Positions 46,538 through 57,955 of a stretch of DNA of 64,000 nucleotides are shown here, one piece after another; within the stretch, counting starts at the first letter, position 1; every line of letters starts with the position of its first letter. The notes beneath the pieces were generated by a model. The model was not told where the DNA came from. It worked only from the letters and a program-made list of their open reading frames with translations, and did no database searches. Origin of the DNA: Pohlia nutans (lineage: Eukaryota; Streptophyta; Bryopsida; Bryales; Mniaceae); assembly GCA_022496805.1 (NCBI GenBank), contig CM040089.1:40532372-40596371 (forward strand). The letters are read 5' to 3'. The position numbers and the translations under genes were made by a program.

Positions 46538-46800
46538 TTAACCCTTTGACGCGCTACTGTACAACAGTGGTTTATGTGACGTTTCAAACTTAGTTCAAAA
46601 AGTGAGGCCTTAAACATGATTTTCCATAATAATTAGAATCAAATAATGGACACCATACCATCTTGTACTGTATGTTATTCCAATTTCATTACAATATTGA
46701 AAAAACAATCGTGTTAATTTTGGAATTTTAATTGAAATTCAAAAGAAACCCTTGCAAAACTAATTTAAAAATATTAATATGGCGATAGTAAACTATAATG
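46538..46800. repeat. Inverted copy of the 12.9-13.1 kb repeat, TTAA end
   Basis: Starts TTAACCCTTTGACGCG. The following 240 bp are the complement of 12880-13120 (TTTCCATAATAATTAGAATC, CCCTTGCAAAACTAATTT). The other end is not seen. Confidence 0.6.
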
Positions 46801-47108
46801 TAAATAAATAAAGTTGCAACTCGATGCGAAAGCAAAATTGTGGAATTTCCAAATGTGCCCCTCCACCCAAGCCAAAAGGTTGGTAAAGGTTGGTAAACCT
46901 GAGTTACCTGACCCCACCCATCGAGGAAACGTGGCCAAAAGTTCAGTTTCAGCACGACCCCCCAAAAGCGAATTCAATGGTTCACAGTTTCATCCAGCCG
47001 CCAATCCTAAACCGCCTGCATGCGTTCATCCAGTGCCTAGGGCTGAGTCTCTGGTTCTGTCCGTCACTCTTGGTCACATTTTCTTTGGTGCCTCATTGCG
47101 GCGCGCAC

Positions 47109-47180
47109 GGAGGTGCTGGAGCAAGCGGCAAGCGATTTACGGCCGGAGGTGCTGGAACAAGCGGCAAGCGATTCACGGCC
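47109..47180 (+). repeat. 36-bp duplication in the leader of the plus-strand gene
   Basis: GGAGGTGCTGGAGCAAGCGG with its following 16 bp occurs twice in tandem with two differences. This GC-richer stretch (46990-47460) is a plausible promoter or leader. A short ATG frame at 47460 ends at a GTGAGT donor. Confidence 0.6.
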
Positions 47181-47690
47181 ATCGTTATCAAAACCCTGGT
47201 ATGCACCCACATCGTCGCTTTTCTGCGGTTTAGGGTTTTCGATCCGTTGTCAATCTCACCGAGCTGCTCCTGTTGTTGATGAAATTTGTCATTGCCTCTT
47301 TTAGTTTTTGTCCTAGTCCAGATCCATTGCGGATTGTAGAATAATTGCACGCACAGACTGAGGGTCGTGGTTTGTGTTGCCATCGGAAGGCCGAGTTTGT
47401 TTTCTGGCGGAGTTGCGGTTGCTGCATTTCATGGAAACGTCCATTGATTGTGCACTGAGATGGACACGGACAAGCTGCTGACCATCGGCCTCAACGTATT
47501 TTTTGTGAGTCGTACATTTCTTTACGCTTGATACTCAATCTTTATACTGCTGAAAGAAAATGGAATTTGTTGTGATATTTTAATTACCGTATATATGTGA
47601 AATGATTACGGTGGTGAGTACGAACGCTATACGGAAATTTTACGAATACATGGTAATTCGTAGTGTTAGGGTATCCCGAGGGCAGTGCAG

Positions 47691-47712
47691 CCAGTGGTCA
47701 ATTGACTACTGG
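47691..47712. repeat. 22-bp palindrome copy 9
   Basis: CCAGTGGTCAA plus TTGACTACTGG. In the leader or first-intron region of the plus-strand transposase-like gene. Identical to copy 5. Confidence 0.9.
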
Positions 47713-48075
47713 CAGTGCAAAAATTGGTATGATCAACAGAGGCGGACGGCACTGTATAGAATTTCGATGGCAGTCCTAGGAGACTTTGAGTGTCTGTTGA
47801 GTTCGGGTATGGTAGCTTCATAATCTCACAATGTGTATGTGTTGTCGGGCCTCGGATAAGAAAACCACTTGGCACATGAGTGGTTGGAAGTAGCCCACAA
47901 TGGTATGAGTTGTCCGGTTGCATTTTTTGAGTATGTGGACCATAGCGCTGGAGACCACGTTGGGTGTTTTATAAAAACCACTTCAATGAAGTCCTTCGTC
48001 TGTGGTAACTTGGCATTAATCTGTGGATAGTCGTTGTCTATGGTGCTGATGCAAACAATAATGCATATGCACGAT

Positions 48076-48097
48076 CTAGTGGGCAATTGACTACAGG
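48076..48097. repeat. 22-bp palindrome copy 10
   Basis: CTAGTGGGCAA plus TTGACTACAGG, the most diverged at its tips. Non-coding, upstream of the transposase-like gene. Confidence 0.8.
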
Positions 48098-48343
48098 TCG
48101 GATGCTTCCTACTGGTTTTGGTAGCGTCTCACGTAGGAATCAGAATTGGTAGCGTCTCACGTAGGATTGTGTCGAAGGAAACAGGTAATGAATGTTGATA
48201 GTACACAGAAGAGGGCCGATGAAATGCATCCTCCAACCTGCCGGTGGAGACTTGACAGGGGTTTATAAAACCAGGCATCAAAGGCTCGTCCTATTATAAG
48301 TCAACTAATCGGTGTCACTGATGGGACAATGGATAAGTGGTTG

Positions 48344-48365
48344 CCAGTGGGCAATTGACTACTGG
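48344..48365. repeat. 22-bp palindrome copy 11
   Basis: CCAGTGGGCAA plus TTGACTACTGG. Non-coding, about 300 bp before the first coding exon of the plus-strand gene. Confidence 0.9.
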
Positions 48366-48665
48366 TTAGTGTTTCTAAGCATTCCTAAAATCTAAGATAC
48401 GCTAATGTGGGGATTATGTACAACACTAAACGTGTTGGTACTCAATTATGATCAACGGTTTTTTTGGCCGCGTTGTGCAGGCACGTCGTCGAAGTTGAGC
48501 AATGATGGATAGTGATTCAGATTACAGTGATGTGGTAAGAGTGATGAACCAAGTGTGGATCTTCAATGTGGCAGCACAAGTGAGGGGTTTGAGTTCTTTT
48601 AGATGGGCACTCTCTTTGTATAGGTTCAGCACTGAAGTATCCTCTGCTATGCATACACAACGTAT

Positions 48666-49670
48666 ATGAATGCAGCTATGATCAATACACGTTGTGGTTT
48701 ACAGAGAGTTGACCTTGACGTAGAAGATGCAGATGAGGTGTATCACATTCCGGATGAAGATATGCCAATCCCCAACTGCAAAGGTATTTGCAGAGATGAT
48801 TGGTGTAAAAAGGAAGTTCAGCTAGTCCACTCAACTGGAGTGTGTGTGGCTACAGCGTATGTGGAGTTTGCAAAACTGTGGCAGTCTATTGATGGTAGAT
48901 CACCTTTAGGAGAGGAGTTTGTAGGGGTTGTGGTTTGTGAAGTATTACAAGCGGGTGCTTCATTGGAAACTCGCACCCTTCGCAGGTGGTCTATAAAGTT
49001 CACACTATTCGAAGGAGTCAGTCTTTACAACCATGAACGCAAATTCAACAAAGATATTAAAATAAAAGCAGCCAAATTGGGTGATCGTAGGGGAAGTCGT
49101 CAATATTCATCATTGCGACATGCACAACCCCGTGAAATGTCGCGAAAAGACAGTCTCGTACATAAACAATCAATTCGTGAGACATTACAAACTACTTGTT
49201 GCAAGCGGCAATGCTTGAGTCAATTCAACCACGCAATGGTGGAGACCCTGCGTTATGAAATGCATCACTTTGACTCGAAGTCAAAAGATAGTATGAAACT
49301 TGCAGTGCATAGAAACTTTCACTGCATACCAAACACATCTAAAAGAGTGTGTGTTGTGGAAGGGAAGACGGTATGTATGCATGCATGGCGTTTGATTTAT
49401 GGCGTATCGAAGACTGATTTTTATCGGTATCGGGACTATGCCGCCACTGGTCGACGACCTCAACATCATGGAACCCTCGGGAAGAAGAAGATTTTAAGTA
49501 GCACTGCACAGGCCACACAAACAATGTCCATGATATTGTCGTCAACGGCAGATGCAATGCTGCACAGAACACACACAAAAACAAGCGGCATAATGAAAGG
49601 AAAAAAGGTGGTTGAGAAAGTACTTCCAAATGGTACAAAGTGGAAGCATACTCTCGAGGAAGTGAACAAG
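48666..49670 (+). CDS. DUF7869-like transposase-like protein, N-terminal exon
   Basis: 335 codons from the ATG at 48666 to the donor AACAAG/GTAGGA. The protein has an unrecognised N-terminus. A Cys/His-rich region leads to VCVVEGKTVCMHAWRLIYGV with a following basic helix (SKTDFYRYRDYA). This is the short VC-x-F/W-x-GIS-like block that precedes the catalytic region in DUF7869 proteins. Upstream non-coding exons are possible (for example 48481-48534 with donor GTG/GTAAGA), but I could not connect them in frame. Confidence 0.65.
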
Positions 49671-49778
49671 GTAGGAACAGTTAACAAAGATTGCGCTGAC
49701 TTTGAAAGCTGAAGATGTGTTTGGTTGGTTGATGGATACCGTCAGTGGGTGTATTGAACATTACCATGTATTGTGCAG

Positions 49779-51679
49779 GTGCAAAAAGAATGTGGAAAGA
49801 GGGCTATATCACAATCATTATGCAGTAAGTTGAGGAAAGAACACTTTTCAGAGTACCAAATCAAGCGCAGAGGAGATAGTTTTGCTCGGTGCTCTCGTTG
49901 TGATCAACTCACAAAAATGCGGAATGTTCATGCATATGGATCACTAGGATATAACCACACAACCCAAATGCTTGAAGCACACCTACGTGAGCTAGAGGCT
50001 TCGCGCGCTCACTATTACTTGAGTAGAGCGTTAGCATGCTATCGATCATCGCAAGTACTTTGTATTATGCATGACAAAGTTGATCATTCCAAAACAGCTT
50101 CTCCTTACTTTGCAGCAAAGAACAAGGCTGTGGATGGACTTATGAAGCTTCCAGTTTCAGTTACACAGGGATGTTGGCTCATGGACATGGGGATAAAAAG
50201 TACACGCACTATTCGTTAGACTTATATCCTGCTGACAGCAATCAGACCATTGGTTCCATTGCAAGGTTGCTAAGGGACCTTGAAAACCCTTCGAAGTGCA
50301 TAAATCCAAGCAATTTGTTTTTGGGAGCAGGGTCAACGGAACTATATGAGGCTATTCTTGTAGGGTCGGAGCAATGCATCGGCTCCATACCTTGCAAACT
50401 CGCCGAAGAAGGGACCACGTTTACGAAATTGCCTCCAATATTACATGTCCAGTTAGATAACTGTTGGAAGGACAACAAAAGCCGGCACATAAAATGTTTT
50501 TGGTCGCTTCTAGTTGCGAAGGGCATTTTTGAAGAAATTCAGGTGTCGTTTATGGTTGTTGGCCACACCCATGACGACGTTGATGCGTCGTTTGGCCGTT
50601 GGAGCATGAAGTTGCGAGAAAAGGATTATCCAACAATTCCCTTGTTGATGAAATCGTACATGGATTTGGATGACGAACCGTTCATTCCCGGATTGATTGA
50701 AGAGGTACCTGATTTCAAGTCTTTCATCATTGGATTTATTAGCGACAACGACCTTATTGGCCATTCGAAAGGGCGCCAATTTCGATTTTACAGGGATGGT
50801 ACAGGATGGCCTCTGATGCAGTATAAATTGCGATGCACTGATCCGCAATGGCGTCCAGAGCAAGGCATTAAGTTATGGAAGGAGGATGAAGAAGGGAAGC
50901 CGAAATTGCCGAGTGGCACTCCACGTCCTTTGTTGCCGCGGCCAATGAAAGGGCAAGCTAAAATAGTGAAAGGCATCAAAGGCTTTATACAACATTGGAA
51001 GGTTGTGGGTGAAGCAGATGCCACGGGGGAATTTGCCCGCCACAATTCTTCCCTTGTACAATACTGGAGTGGAGTAAAGGAGGCGCTGGAGCAAAGCGAG
51101 ATGGAAGCAGTGGACGTCTTGTGCATGGGATTTTGGCCTCAAACCAGACAATCGTTTGATGTTCAGACACTCTATGATGTTGACGGTGTACTACGTGACG
51201 AATTTGCCGAGGATGAGCATTACATAGGACCACGTAGTTTGCGTCCTAGACAGTCGTTTCGGGTAGGTCGAGATTGTCATGCAGGGTATTTTATGTTAGT
51301 ACGTCCTGCAACCGATAGCAATGCACCCATTTGGCTCGGTGAAGCACGTTTAGATCCAATACTAACGTATGGCGATATCAACCAAAAGAAGATTAAAGTA
51401 CAATGGTATAAGCCTTGTGTACGACGAAGGAAAGAACGCACACTATATGAGAATTGGGACACATTGCCAAACTTTAAATGGGAGGAAGACGAAGAGTATG
51501 AAGAGCAAATGACCAGCACAACTTCTGTGTTAACATCGTGGAAGCCAAGAGGAGGAAATCGTGGTGTTGCCATTACTATTCCAAAACGGCATATACTAGA
51601 AGCGTTGGCTAGAATAGCATATAGCATTCAAGCAACTCCAAATGCCCCGGAAGAAGCGAGCTCATCCGACAGTGAGTAA
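49779..51679 (+). CDS. DUF7869-like transposase-like protein, catalytic exon, frameshifted
   Basis: The acceptor TTGTGCAG at 49778 joins in phase 0 to the previous exon. A CSRCDQL zinc-knuckle pair precedes IMHDKVDHSKT (first acidic site), VQLDNCWKDNKS (second) and VGHTHDDVDASFG (third acidic cluster). This is the D-D-D/E-like order of an RNase H-fold nuclease. The frame moves by two bases within ACACAGG at 50163-50169. Both sides clearly code (LPVSVT before, LAHGHGDKKYTHYS after), so a 2-bp CA duplication is likely. The C-terminus has an aromatic region resembling a reader-type fold (GYFMLVRPATDSNAPIWLGE) and an acidic tail. The stop is TAA at 51677. It is probably the mobility enzyme of the giant element, and probably inactive in this copy. 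Confidence 0.65.
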
Positions 51680-52155
51680 CATCTATAATACAATCTGATA
51701 TGGGATGTATAGGCGATGCAATCTTAGTGCATTCCAACGTTGGAACCAGTGTGTATAAGACATGAAGTTCTGAAATATATACTCTTGCTTGAGTCCGACT
51801 CTTGATGACATTATTTTCCTTTTTACGCTGTGCACTTAATATGATGTTTTTTGACCTTGAAATTGTGCAACTTGATGTTTAATAGGGCATTCTTCTTAGT
51901 GATGACAATGGTGTATCGTCTCGAGGGGTGCATTGTACATTATGTTCATGAATCCCTTCTAAAAATCCCCTTCTATACGAGAGGTTATATGTCTAAATAC
52001 ATTTGTATACAAATGTTTTACCTGTTTAAATGTCATTGGTTTAAATGTTCAAAGTAATACCACTATTGTGCACTCACATGTACTCGTACATGTTTAGTAC
52101 CACCCAACCCCCGAGTATAAGAAAAAGAAATTAGTAACTATTGTGCAACTAGTGT
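51680..52155. other. 3' flank of the transposase-like gene
   Basis: AT-rich, no gene seen. Confidence 0.4.
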
Positions 52156-52159
52156 TGTA

Positions 52160-52528
52160 GGGTACATTCACAGTAACACGACCCAAGGAAACTGTAACCA
52201 GTGATTAATTTAACAAATTGTTAAGCAATAATCTTATCATTTGAATTGATAATGCAATATAAATTAGTAACTACATATGATATATGTCATTATACAATAT
52301 ACTAAAGTTTGACGATGTTTGGGATGTTATTAGTACTCCAAAACGACTAAAATATGGTCGTAACCAGTCGTTTATAACGACTAAAATGTGCTCAAATGTT
52401 CAAAATATGTTACAAAATGTCCTTAAATTTTTCTAATATCTACATAAATTGAAGATATTATTTTCTAAGCACTCATCGAGAGTCGTTATAATTGGGCGGG
52501 GTTGGGTCGTGTTACTGTGAATGTACCC
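52160..52528. mobile_element. 369-bp MITE with 25-bp TIRs
   Basis: The left end GGGTACATTCACAGTAACAC is exactly complementary to the right end. TGTA flanks both sides (52156-52159 and 52529-52532). It sits just inside the right TIR of the giant element. Superfamily unassigned. Confidence 0.8.
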
Positions 52529-52582
52529 TGTAGAACAAAAAAGTACAACGTAATACTAGAGTTCTTTTTAACTCTAGTGAAT

Positions 52583-53567
52583 TACTTCATGCCATGGTAG
52601 TTGGGTATGGAAACCATGTACACATGAAGAGGATGTATGTTTTATTCTGTCCTGTACGGTGTTGTGGTGTTGGGATGATTCGCATAGTAGGATCTCCTGA
52701 ACCGGACGAAAATTGTAATGAAGAGGGGAGGCACGGATTACATTTTCTCGCAGGATGACCTGTAGTAGAAAGGCTACAATGGAATTTCAAAGTGTTCATA
52801 ATATCACCTAGAAGCCTCTAGATTTTATGAAGTGTTGTGCTCAAATCACATTTATATGCTAGGTTTAAACACTGTATAGGTTTGAATGATTATTTTGTGA
52901 CCAGCCAATATAAGGCAGAGACGAATGTATCATGGAAGGTAGACAATATAATTATACAATGTTTGTATATGAAGTGAAAATGGGAATGGAATACATGAAT
53001 CAGCACTAAACTTTCGCAAAAATGGTGGATTTAATTTGGAGCAGATATGCCGCCGAAAGTAGACATTAGCTGTGTATAGTGTACCCTAAACCACTCTGTA
53101 GGTTAATTTATAATTATACATGAATCAAAGTCGTAATCACGTATACCCTAATGCACAACGTAGGTGACCGTGAACGCCGTTACATATTGCAATCCAAGAT
53201 TGTCGTGCCACGAGTATCAAGTGTTACTAAACATAGTACAAATAAAGTATAAATCATTCAATGAAGGTGCACAATGAAAGAGAGCGACCAAAGACATCAT
53301 GCAGCTATTCGAGCATCCTTAGCAGGATTGTTGGATTTTGCCCACTTGACAAAAAGCCCGAAGTAATTGAAATGCGTAGCTGTTATCTCGGGGGACAATT
53401 AAGGGATCCAAGCTTCTTCACGGAAGTTCACGTGCAACTATAATTAGCGACATCGTAGTAAAAAATTCTCCAAGTTGTCAGAATTCAAAGTACTAGATAT
53501 GGCAACTTCGAGGGGTTGAAAAGGTCCCAAATCTCCGGAATAGTCCCATTTTAGCGAATATGGCCTT
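52583..53567 (-). repeat. Right terminal inverted repeat of the giant element
   Basis: About 985 bp, complementary to the left TIR segments. Its inner limit is the GGCATGAAGTAAT block shared with 34833-34845. It lacks both left-arm insertions and so shows the older state. Confidence 0.85.
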
Positions 53568-54276
53568 CCTTGGATTCAAGATTGCACAGGATTTTTGCAG
53601 GAAGAGGTGCTAGAGGTGGTCCGCACCCAGACTCGCCACTTGTCGATTCCTCAAAGCCAATCATTGTCCAAAATGCTCAAGCATGGTATGTTGCATGCTT
53701 CACATTGTTGCGGGATTGCTCAATCATTTATTGTGCATGTTTTTGGGTGTCTTTTACATTTTTGAAGGAATTAGAGTTTTATTGATTATGTTGGTTGGTT
53801 GTACCTAGAAGACTGCTATAGATATGTCCCGAGGGAGTTTCATACTTTACAACTCGTTTTTGGTTCCACCGTTCACATGGTTTGTGTAGTCCGACAATAG
53901 TTGTACGTGTAATACATAGTTCTTTGTTGTTAATGAGAAATTCGGTTTTGGCCGCAAGGTCATTGGATGATCCAAGCAAGGGATTCTCACAACTCTATCA
54001 GCTGAACAACTCTTTCTGTTTCTTCCGTCATATGTTGGCATTGCCGATTTTATCTTTGGCTATGTGGCTCGTTATACAGTGTGTAGCCAAACTCAATCAA
54101 CAATGTAGAGAATTGGCAATAGGTTATTACAAACCGTAAATTGTTCACGATAATAGTTTTTGCAAGCTACATTTTGATGGGAAATAATGTCTGTTTTTAC
54201 ATTAATATGTACAAGAAAATTATGTTTAACAGAAATTATGTTACTTGACTCACTTTTGCATCTATCACAAAACAAC
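53568..54276. other. Right flank of the giant element, possible exon remnant
   Basis: A Gly/Arg-rich short frame (GRGARGGPHPDSP) ends at a donor-like AGCATG/GTATGT near 53695. It may be a host or transposon exon. Too little is left to name it. Confidence 0.25.
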
Positions 54277-55240
54277 TTAATACTTTGTCCACTTGCCTTT
54301 ACTAGCTAAAACAACTTGGATTCACCTTGGCATGCTCTCATACAACCTTCTACACTCCTTTGTTGTAATGGAAGCCCAACATTCCACAATACCCTCCCAC
54401 AACTCTAAAATTCATGTTGGAGCACTTTGATACCGATTTAAACGGCATTTTAGCCATGTCCAAAGATGCTTAATTGGATTTAGATCTAGAGATTGCGCAG
54501 GCTACTTAAGAACATCAAACTTTTGAAATATCAACCATTTGCAGACACTTTTTGCTATACATTAGGGATCATCATCACATTGTACAATAAACCTCTCTTC
54601 AAGATTTCTTTGTATTGATGGTGTACCATTTTTCTTTCGACTCTACGAAAGATGTAAGGGCTTTGGAACGTCAAGCAACTCCACAGCATCACCTTACCAC
54701 CACCTAACTTATTGTCTACTCAACTTGTCTTGAATCGAAAGATTGTCTATCACAAATCCAACACCAATTGCGACCATCTGAGCAAAATCGTTTTACCCTT
54801 GTCTCATTAGAGAAGATAACGCGTTCCTAGTTACAAATGGTCCAATAATGTTCATGGCGTCTAGCAAATTCGGCTTCTTTTGCTTCACTTTTGATTTGAG
54901 CCTTGTAGCACGTACAACCCTTCTCACTATATCGACACTTACAGTAACTTGGCATTCTCTACACACATGTTGGGCAACCTATGTCGCAACTTCAATACCT
55001 CCTAACATAGCAACTTTGACATATATTCTCCTCTATGCATTTGTGAGCATTTGTGGTCTACCACCACTGCTAGCTCGAAGATTGGACAGTCTCTTCCTTC
55101 TAATTCGTGCAACATGACTCTGAGTCACCTGCAACTCCCTTGCTACATCCCTCGTAGACCTACCAGCTTGCAACTTCACAAAATAGAGTTATCACGATCT
55201 ATTCTAGTACTAGCAAAAAGCTCATTTAGGTACACTATGT
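54277..55240 (-). pseudogene. Dead Tc1-like (DD34E) transposase
   Basis: Reading on the minus strand, a paired-type helix-turn-helix (QAGRSTRDVARELQVTQSHV) is followed by VRRVVRATRLKSKVKQKKPNLL. Then come FSNETRVKRF (first Asp replaced by Asn), QCDDDP (second Asp), and SLDLNPIKHLW where the catalytic Glu is Lys. The C-terminal LWEGIVECW and ESMP blocks are typical. From the first Asp of DDDP to the Lys there are 34 residues, the Tc1 spacing. At least seven internal stops and shifts make it inactive. Terminal repeats were not identified. Confidence 0.8.
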
Positions 55241-57523
55241 TCAATAATCAAGATCCACAGACAACATCTAGAGAGCTTGGAGCTGAAGTATAGTCCAAAA
55301 TTACATGAGAATCTAGATTTTCCAATGATAAATTCCTCTTCTTCAACCCTATTCTGTTTGATGTGGGGAGGCATACAAAAGTGAGTTATGACAAGTGAAA
55401 GAGCTGAAATAGCAGTTTCTATTTGCAACTTGTGTATTTGTTGATATAGATTGAGTGCCAAGTAGCAAACTTAGAATAATATCTTCTGCCTTTGGAAATA
55501 TACAAGTTCATTCATTGAGTTGTCAACAAATGACGCTTGAATTTCCATTTTTGGATGGTCGACTTAGTTTTGCTAGACACTGAATGTCTCACGATATCTT
55601 CTAGTTTCACAAAATTTTCAGTTGGTTTCAAACTGGATATGACTACTGCAATGAGAGCTAGAGTACCCATGGAAGTGATGGGTAGGGTTTAGCAAAAGTC
55701 CATGATATGTAATAGGTCCACAAGCACGGGCTACCCGTTCAAAAGTACAAGTCACATGCGGTTGAGGTCAGGTCACCCGTAGTCGAGCTTCGGGCACCCG
55801 TGGTCCAGGGTATAGCTGCTAAAATTGTAAATTTTTGACCTGCCTGCTCGAATTTATCATCCATTGTTTATTTTGTCATTCATTTGAGAAGCTCTTTGAA
55901 ACACACACCGCGACACTCAACGTCTTCTCTTTGTTGCAGCTCCAAATACAGAGAGGCTACTCTCGAGCAATGATCGAGATGCTCAAGAGAATAGGTTGAA
56001 GCCCAAGTGTGTTAGAGTGCAGGTGAAGCTTTAATAAGCTGGAAGATGTAATTTTATGTCACTGAATTTTTTTTTATAGGGTTGGCATGCACGTCTTGAC
56101 CTACGACAAAGCCTCCAGTCTTCTTGTTCTTCATATCATTTCCATTTCCTTTCTTTTTCAATCGCAAATCATCAAAACCCTTTGCAGATTAGGGTTTAGC
56201 TTGCAATGATTTTTTATTCTCGGAGTTGATCATCTCTTCAGCCTAGGCTTCTTGAACCGTACTGTAAAAATGAAGTTTGTAAGCCATTAGTGTTTTTCTT
56301 TAGCTCCAAAAAAAATTCATCTGTTCTAATGGAAATTTTGACAGACTCTGAAATTTTCTCAAGTTGAAGGAGAACTCTACTTGAGTTTGTTGAGACAATG
56401 CAATTTTTTTGTGAGTTCATAGGGCTTTCTTATATTTATTGTTTGAATTCGTTCTTTCTGTTGCTTGACTTTGTTGCAGGTTACCGACTGCCCACACATG
56501 CTTTAATATCCTCATGCTCCCCAACTATGCAATGATGTGGCTATTTTTTTACGTAGATGGAGATCTTTGTTTTGAGGTACTGGGAGCAAGCATCCTAGGG
56601 TGAGCTACCAAGAACCAAAGAGCAAGGAACATTAGGTATGTTGGAGAATTTCTAATTTCCTTAAATTGTTTTTTTTTATTGACCCATAACAAGTATGAGC
56701 AGGTACTGCCTCGTCGTTGTCTTATTGTCTTCCTTGTGGATTCATGGATCATGCGTATGTCTTGCACTTCTTTCTTGTCGAGACAGTGAGCTGCGATCCT
56801 CTTCTTTGCTTCTCTTAGTTTCCTTCGCCTTCGCTCTCGCATCAACTCTCCGGCCAAATCGCAAGTTGCCTAACTATTATAAGTGGCTATCAAAGTTTGT
56901 AGCAACGTCTATTTAGCAATTCTAATATTTAGAGCATAAAGGACTAAGTAATGGTGCACTATTTTCTCCTTTCATCCAATTCCATTTTCAAGCTGCTGTA
57001 AGTCTGATTTTTTCGACATGGATTCGGTAATCCTCTCGCTTGTGCTTCGAGTGATTGTGCACAGTTACGTGTGAATTGTGGTTAGAGTGATTTTGCACAA
57101 CATTTGGACTTCCTTATGGTTGCAACTTCATTCTAGGGCTCGGGGAGGTGACTATCAGAATTTTAGAAAACCGCGTGAGATAAATAATAGGGTCAATTTA
57201 ATTTTTTTAGGGTAAAATTTATAATTTCGTTAGATCTACTATAGCATTGGAAATATGTCCCCTACATGTTTATATGTAAAATAGGGTGGTGGATAATTCC
57301 TCCATTTTAGTAACCATTAGAAAAAAAATAGGGTCATAGACATAGGATCCTTCTAAAAGTGTGTAGTAGGATCAGTAGAATAATTATGGGTTTGACTACT
57401 TGGATGAAGAAGTGCGTAGTTCTTGTCCAAATTTGAATCAAGCACGTTAGTATGGAGGGAAATGTCGTGGGATTTTTTTTGGGGAAGGAATGTGCTGGAG
57501 CTCCTCCACAGCCGGTGGGTTTT
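55241..57523. other. Spacer, no gene seen
   Basis: Mostly unique-looking AT-rich sequence. Splice-like and short-frame segments around 55920-56010 and 56700-56910 do not add up to a recognisable gene. Confidence 0.35.
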
Positions 57524-57699
57524 GCACACTACTAAAAAATATGTGTCCAAAACAACAAAAAATCAACAGAGAATTGTTGCTAATGGGAGTTGATTTGGAC
57601 AAGTTGATCTGGACATCTTTCAACAGAGATATGTTGTTTGATTTTTGTTGTTTTGGTCAAAAAAATTCAACTACACAAAAATAATAATTCTACTACCCG

Positions 57700-57865
57700 A
57701 AATAAAAATTTCAGCTTCCCATACCATAATTTTCCGGCTGCCCGGACGAAAATTTCCGGCTACCCAAACAGAAATTTTCAACTGCCCGGAAAAAATTCCC
57801 GCTGCCCGGGCCCTAATATCCAACTGCCCGAGCCACAATTTCCGGTTGCCAAGACTACCATATCC
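57700..57865. repeat. Minisatellite of about 20-25 bp units
   Basis: Seven or so irregular units around TGCCCGGACGAAAATTTCCGG, alternating CTGCCCG and AAATTTCC words, inside the CACTA element and next to the SINE head. Confidence 0.75.
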
Positions 57866-57874
57866 TAACATCTC

Positions 57875-57955
57875 CGCCCACCGGGTTTGATCACGAGACC
57901 TCCTACATGATGACTACAAGATCTTACCAACACACCATTGGTGAGCTACTTTGTG
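57875..57955 (-). ncRNA. tRNA-derived SINE head
   Basis: On the minus strand GTAGCTCACCAATGGTGTG (A-box-like) is followed about 45 bp later by GGTCTCGTGATCAAACCCGG (B-box-like), the internal Pol III promoter layout. It does not fold as a full tRNA, so a SINE is preferred. Confidence 0.5.

Larger units (their letters stand above)
30787..53567. mobile_element. 22.8-kb giant DNA element with 1-kb TIRs and two divergent genes
   Basis: The left tip AAGGCCATATTCGCTAAAA and the right tip are complements, and homology continues inward for nearly 1 kb. CCTT stands outside each tip (30783-30786 and 53568-53571), a possible 4-bp target duplication. Inside are two outward-pointing spliced genes: a ParB/DGQHR-like one on the minus strand and a DUF7869-like, transposase-like one on the plus strand. 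Their promoters face a central minisatellite. Eleven copies of a 22-bp palindrome lie between 36.6 and 48.4 kb. I cannot assign a known superfamily. Polymerase, integrase and capsid-like genes of Mavericks are absent. Confidence 0.8.

Noticed and set aside
30787..53567. Maverick/Polinton or giant-virus insertion
   Set aside because: The size and long TIRs fit, but no DNA polymerase B, integrase, protease, packaging ATPase or capsid gene is present.
54848..55293. Plus-strand open frames at 54.8-55.3 kb
   Set aside because: They are antisense shadows of the dead Tc1-like transposase on the minus strand.
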